This document shows, in pieces, positions 6,535-8,590 of a DNA stretch of 8,590 nt; the first letter of the stretch is position 1; every line of letters starts with the position of its first letter. The stretch lies in contig CABUCP010000109.1 of the NCBI GenBank assembly GCA_902490055.1, positions 1 to 8,590 of the forward strand, written 5' to 3'. This DNA comes from an uncultured Klebsiella sp. Lineage in GTDB: Bacteria; Pseudomonadota; Gammaproteobacteria; Enterobacterales; Enterobacteriaceae. The position numbers were made by a program, and so were the translations under genes. The notes beneath the pieces were generated by a model, which saw only the letters and a program-made list of their open reading frames with translations, had not been told where the DNA came from and made no database searches.

Positions 6535-7243
6535 TAATTTACATAAGCGCTTTGGCGATAGTCACGTGCTGCGCGGTATCAGCTGCGATATCAAACCGCA
6601 GGAAGTGGTATGCATCATCGGACCGTCCGGTTCCGGCAAAAGCACCTTCCTGCGCTGCATGAATGCGCTGGAAACCGTCAGCGAAGGCGAAGTGGTGGTG
6701 AACGGCTTTGCCGTCCACGAGCGGACCACCGATCTCAATAAGATGCGCGAAAGCGTCGGTATGGTGTTTCAGCGCTTTAATTTGTTCCCCCACATGACGG
6801 TGCTGGAAAACCTGATAATGGCGCCGATGAACCTGCGCAATATGCCGCGTCAACAGGCGGTGCATCTGGCGGATGCGCTGCTGTCGAAAGTCGGCCTGAG
6901 CGATAAGCGCGACGCCTGGCCCTCCAGCCTTTCCGGCGGCCAGCAGCAGCGCGTGGCGATTGCCCGCGCGCTGGCGATGAAGCCATCGATCATGCTGTTT
7001 GATGAGCCCACCTCGGCGCTGGATCCGGAACTGGTGGGCGATGTACTGGAGGTGATGAAAAATCTCGCCAGCGAAGGGATGACGATGGTTATCGTGACCC
7101 ACGAAATGGGCTTTGCCCGCGAAGTGGCCGACCGGGTGATTTTCATCGACCAGGGCGTGATCCAGGAAGAGGGCAAACCGGCGCAGATCTTTAGCACGCC
7201 GACCAATCCGCGCACCGCCGCCTTCCTCAGCAAGGTATTGTAG
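6521..7243 (+). CDS. Polar amino-acid ABC transporter ATP-binding protein (GlnQ/HisP type)
   Basis: This 240-residue cytoplasmic ATPase drives the amino-acid importer. From the GTG start, Walker [10 protein letters not shown] is at residues 34-42, the Q-loop [17 protein letters not shown] has Q84, the signature LSGGQQQR is at 137-144, Walker B IMLFDE is at 157-162 followed by [11 protein letters not shown], and the switch histidine H194 lies in VTHEMGFA. This wording is diagnostic for the polar amino-acid uptake (PAAT) ATPases. The C-terminus ([18 protein letters not shown]) is also typical. Starting at TTG 6512 would add three residues. The gene overlaps the permease by 14 bases, so translational coupling is likely. 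It is the last gene of the operon, followed by a strong hairpin. Confidence in the family is very high; the amino acid is unknown. Confidence 0.94.
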   Translation: MIHINNLHKRFGDSHVLRGISCDIKPQEVVCIIGPSGSGKSTFLRCMNALETVSEGEVVVNGFAVHERTTDLNKMRESVGMVFQRFNLFPHMTVLENLIMAPMNLRNMPRQQAVHLADALLSKVGLSDKRDAWPSSLSGGQQQRVAIARALAMKPSIMLFDEPTSALDPELVGDVLEVMKNLASEGMTMVIVTHEMGFAREVADRVIFIDQGVIQEEGKPAQIFSTPTNPRTAAFLSKVL

Positions 7244-7256
7244 CCATCAGCAAAAC

Positions 7257-7280
7257 GGGCAGGTGGAGTCCCGCCTGCCC
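7257..7280. terminator. Hairpin between convergent genes, likely bidirectional terminator
   Basis: GGGCAGGTGG (7257-7266) pairs with CCGCCTGCCC (7271-7280), ten pairs including one G-U, around an AGTC loop. It lies between the stop of the amino-acid ATPase gene and the stop of the convergent transporter gene. On the minus strand the stem is followed by GTTTTG (from 7256 downward), a short U-tract. On the plus strand only ATTATC follows, so termination there may be weaker. Confidence 0.75.
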
Positions 7281-7296
7281 ATTATCAACAACCCCG

Positions 7297-8496
7297 CTAT
7301 TGCGCGGTCTCGGTAGCCTCTTCCATGTCTTCTTCCTGCTCATTGGCGAGCAGCGTTTTTTCATTCTTGCTAAGGCACTGGATAAGCAGGAATAGCACGC
7401 CGCTGGCGAACAGGGTGATGATCAAGCCGTCGTAGCCGGAGACGCCAATCAGCATGCCGCTGACAATCGGCCCGGCCACGCTACCGGCGGACCAGAAAAA
7501 GCCGAACAGGGCGTTAATCATGATTAGCTTTTGCCCGCTAAAGGTTTTGCCTGCCCGCACCAGCGACAGGGTATACAGCGCGCCCGCCGCCGCGCCAAGC
7601 AGCAGACAAATAGCCATCAGCTGCAGTCGCGACGCCAGCATAAACGGCAGCGCCAGCAGCGAAAGACTAAAAATAACCGCGCAGCCGAGGTGTATACGGC
7701 GGATGCCGAAGCGGTCGGCAACCCATCCCAGCGGCGCCTGGAACATCGCATCGCCGGTTAATACGACGGTGACCAGCAGCACCGCCATGGCTTCGTTTAG
7801 CCCTTTATCCATTCCGTACAGCGGCAGCAGGGCGAGGATGCTGGCGTCGAAGAAGGCGAAGCAGAAGACCCCCGAGGTCAGTACCGGTAGAAACGCGCCC
7901 AGGCTGCGCCAGCTGGCGCGCTCTGCAAGGCTTTCGCGACTGCCGCGCGGCAGGTGGCGCAGCATCAGCAGGCAGCCGGCGGTGATAGCGACAATCGCCA
8001 TCAGCGCCCACTGTTGCCAGGCGGGGCCGACGGAGATAAGCAGCGGGCCGGCGAGCTGGCAGCCGGTAAAGGCCGAAGCATAGATGCCGGTGAGAGTGGC
8101 GCGATTACTGCCCGCCGCGCCGCCGGTTATCCAGCTTTCCCCCAAGACGATGATGACGCCAGAGGCGAGTCCGGTCAGCAGGCGCGGCGCCAGCAGCAGG
8201 GTCATATCCATCGTCATACACGAGGCGATGGTCGCCAACGCCAGCAGGATCAGGCTGACGCTCAACAGCGTACCCATCTCAAAACGACGGCACAGCGCGG
8301 GGGAAAGGAATGAGGAGAGCATCATACCGGCGGGCGGCAGCGCGGCCAGCAGGCCGACGTAAAGTGGAGCAACTTGCTGCTGCGCCAGTTCAAGGCTGAT
8401 TAATGGCACCGTGTAGCCGGTGATAAATCCCACAAGTGAAGCGGCCATGATCATCGCCAGCGTGGGGGCTAAACGACTCTGGTCTGGGTTAAACAT
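7297..8496 (-). CDS. MFS transporter of unknown substrate (YcaD-like group)
   Basis: This 399-residue inner-membrane protein is hydrophobic throughout and fits the twelve-helix major facilitator plan. The second half carries a clear motif-A-like loop, GWVADRFGIRR at about 257-267. The first-half counterpart is degenerate (SPALCRRFEMG, 65-75). LGESWITGGAAGSNRATLTGIYASAF at 118-143 resembles the ESW...GR region of YcaD-type transporters, which suggests that group, whose substrates are largely unknown. A central hydrophilic loop (about 182-198) joins the two halves, and the C-terminus ends in an acidic tail (about 384-396) that is presumably cytoplasmic. The start has a modest GGGAA four bases upstream. 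The gene runs convergently to the amino-acid importer and shares the terminator hairpin, so functional linkage is not implied. It could be an efflux or uptake protein; the sequence does not decide. Confidence 0.85.
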   Translation of the reverse strand: MFNPDQSRLAPTLAMIMAASLVGFITGYTVPLISLELAQQQVAPLYVGLLAALPPAGMMLSSFLSPALCRRFEMGTLLSVSLILLALATIASCMTMDMTLLLAPRLLTGLASGVIIVLGESWITGGAAGSNRATLTGIYASAFTGCQLAGPLLISVGPAWQQWALMAIVAITAGCLLMLRHLPRGSRESLAERASWRSLGAFLPVLTSGVFCFAFFDASILALLPLYGMDKGLNEAMAVLLVTVVLTGDAMFQAPLGWVADRFGIRRIHLGCAVIFSLSLLALPFMLASRLQLMAICLLLGAAAGALYTLSLVRAGKTFSGQKLIMINALFGFFWSAGSVAGPIVSGMLIGVSGYDGLIITLFASGVLFLLIQCLSKNEKTLLANEQEEDMEEATETAQ

Positions 8497-8518
8497 TGTA
8501 TTCCCGATAACGGAAGGT

Positions 8519-8557
8519 TGCAGGTGGATAATCCGGCAAGACGCCGACCAGCCTGCA
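8519..8557. repeat. Extended dyad symmetry upstream of the MFS gene
   Basis: TGCAGG (8519-8524) pairs with CCTGCA (8552-8557), TGG (8525-8527) with CCA (8548-8550) after a one-base bulge, and an inner CGGC (8534-8537) with GCCG (8543-8546) around a five-base loop. The whole could fold as a leader hairpin on the minus-strand transcript, or serve as a protein-binding site, about 25 bp upstream of the MFS start codon. I see no confident promoter for that gene in 8497-8590. Confidence 0.35.
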
Positions 8558-8590
8558 TGATAATTAATCAGCTGACGGAAGTCACCGCTG

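Noticed and set aside
7454..8083. Open frame of 209 codons on the plus strand opposite the MFS gene
   Set aside because: Antisense shadow: biased composition, no family features and no ribosome-binding context, while the minus strand encodes a coherent membrane transporter.
8519..8557. REP/BIME element
   Set aside because: The GCCGGAT-like core is reminiscent of REP sequences, but the full consensus is missing, only one copy exists and it lies upstream of a gene rather than after one.
8557..8575. Second Fur-like site upstream of the MFS gene, based on GATAAT
   Set aside because: Only one hexamer matches well; the best 19-base alignment gave about 10 matches, which is too weak for AT-rich DNA.

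Overview
The window reads as chromosomal DNA from a GC-rich member of the Enterobacterales, most like Klebsiella, Raoultella or Enterobacter. The basis is GC-rich coding sequence with enteric-style codon use, proteins that resemble enteric families such as FepC, and tightly packed operons with ATGA stop/start overlaps. The genus is an inference, because no rRNA or housekeeping marker is present. All nine genes are intact. I see no insertion sequence, tRNA, CRISPR array, integrase or other mobile-element signature.

Positions 1-86 are a leader with a plausible Fur-like site. Positions 87-4844 hold a five-gene, co-directional, translationally coupled block: a siderophore-type ABC ATPase, two FecCD-family permeases, a periplasmic binding protein, and a MurR/RpiR-family regulator whose start overlaps the stop of the binding-protein gene. 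Positions 4845-4939 are a regulatory gap with a 10-bp perfect inverted repeat next to the ribosome-binding site of the next gene. Positions 4940-7243 encode a complete polar amino-acid ABC importer (binding protein, permease, ATPase), with a terminator-like hairpin between the binding protein and the permease. A strong hairpin at 7257-7280 separates it from a convergent MFS transporter gene (7297-8496, minus strand), whose upstream leader runs to the end of the window.

Taken together, the first four genes make an inner-membrane importer for a chelated metal, most likely an Fe(III)-siderophore. The outer-membrane receptor it would need is not in the window. The second ABC importer looks specific for a free polar amino acid. 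The regulator is encoded with the first importer and sits directly before the promoter region of the second, so it may connect metal-chelate uptake with amino-acid uptake. Its SIS domain lacks the usual Ser-rich phosphosugar motif, so its effector may not be a sugar phosphate. The two transporter families are well known. The unusual parts are the pairing, the regulator between them and its candidate operator. I found no convincing sign of an entirely new type of system.
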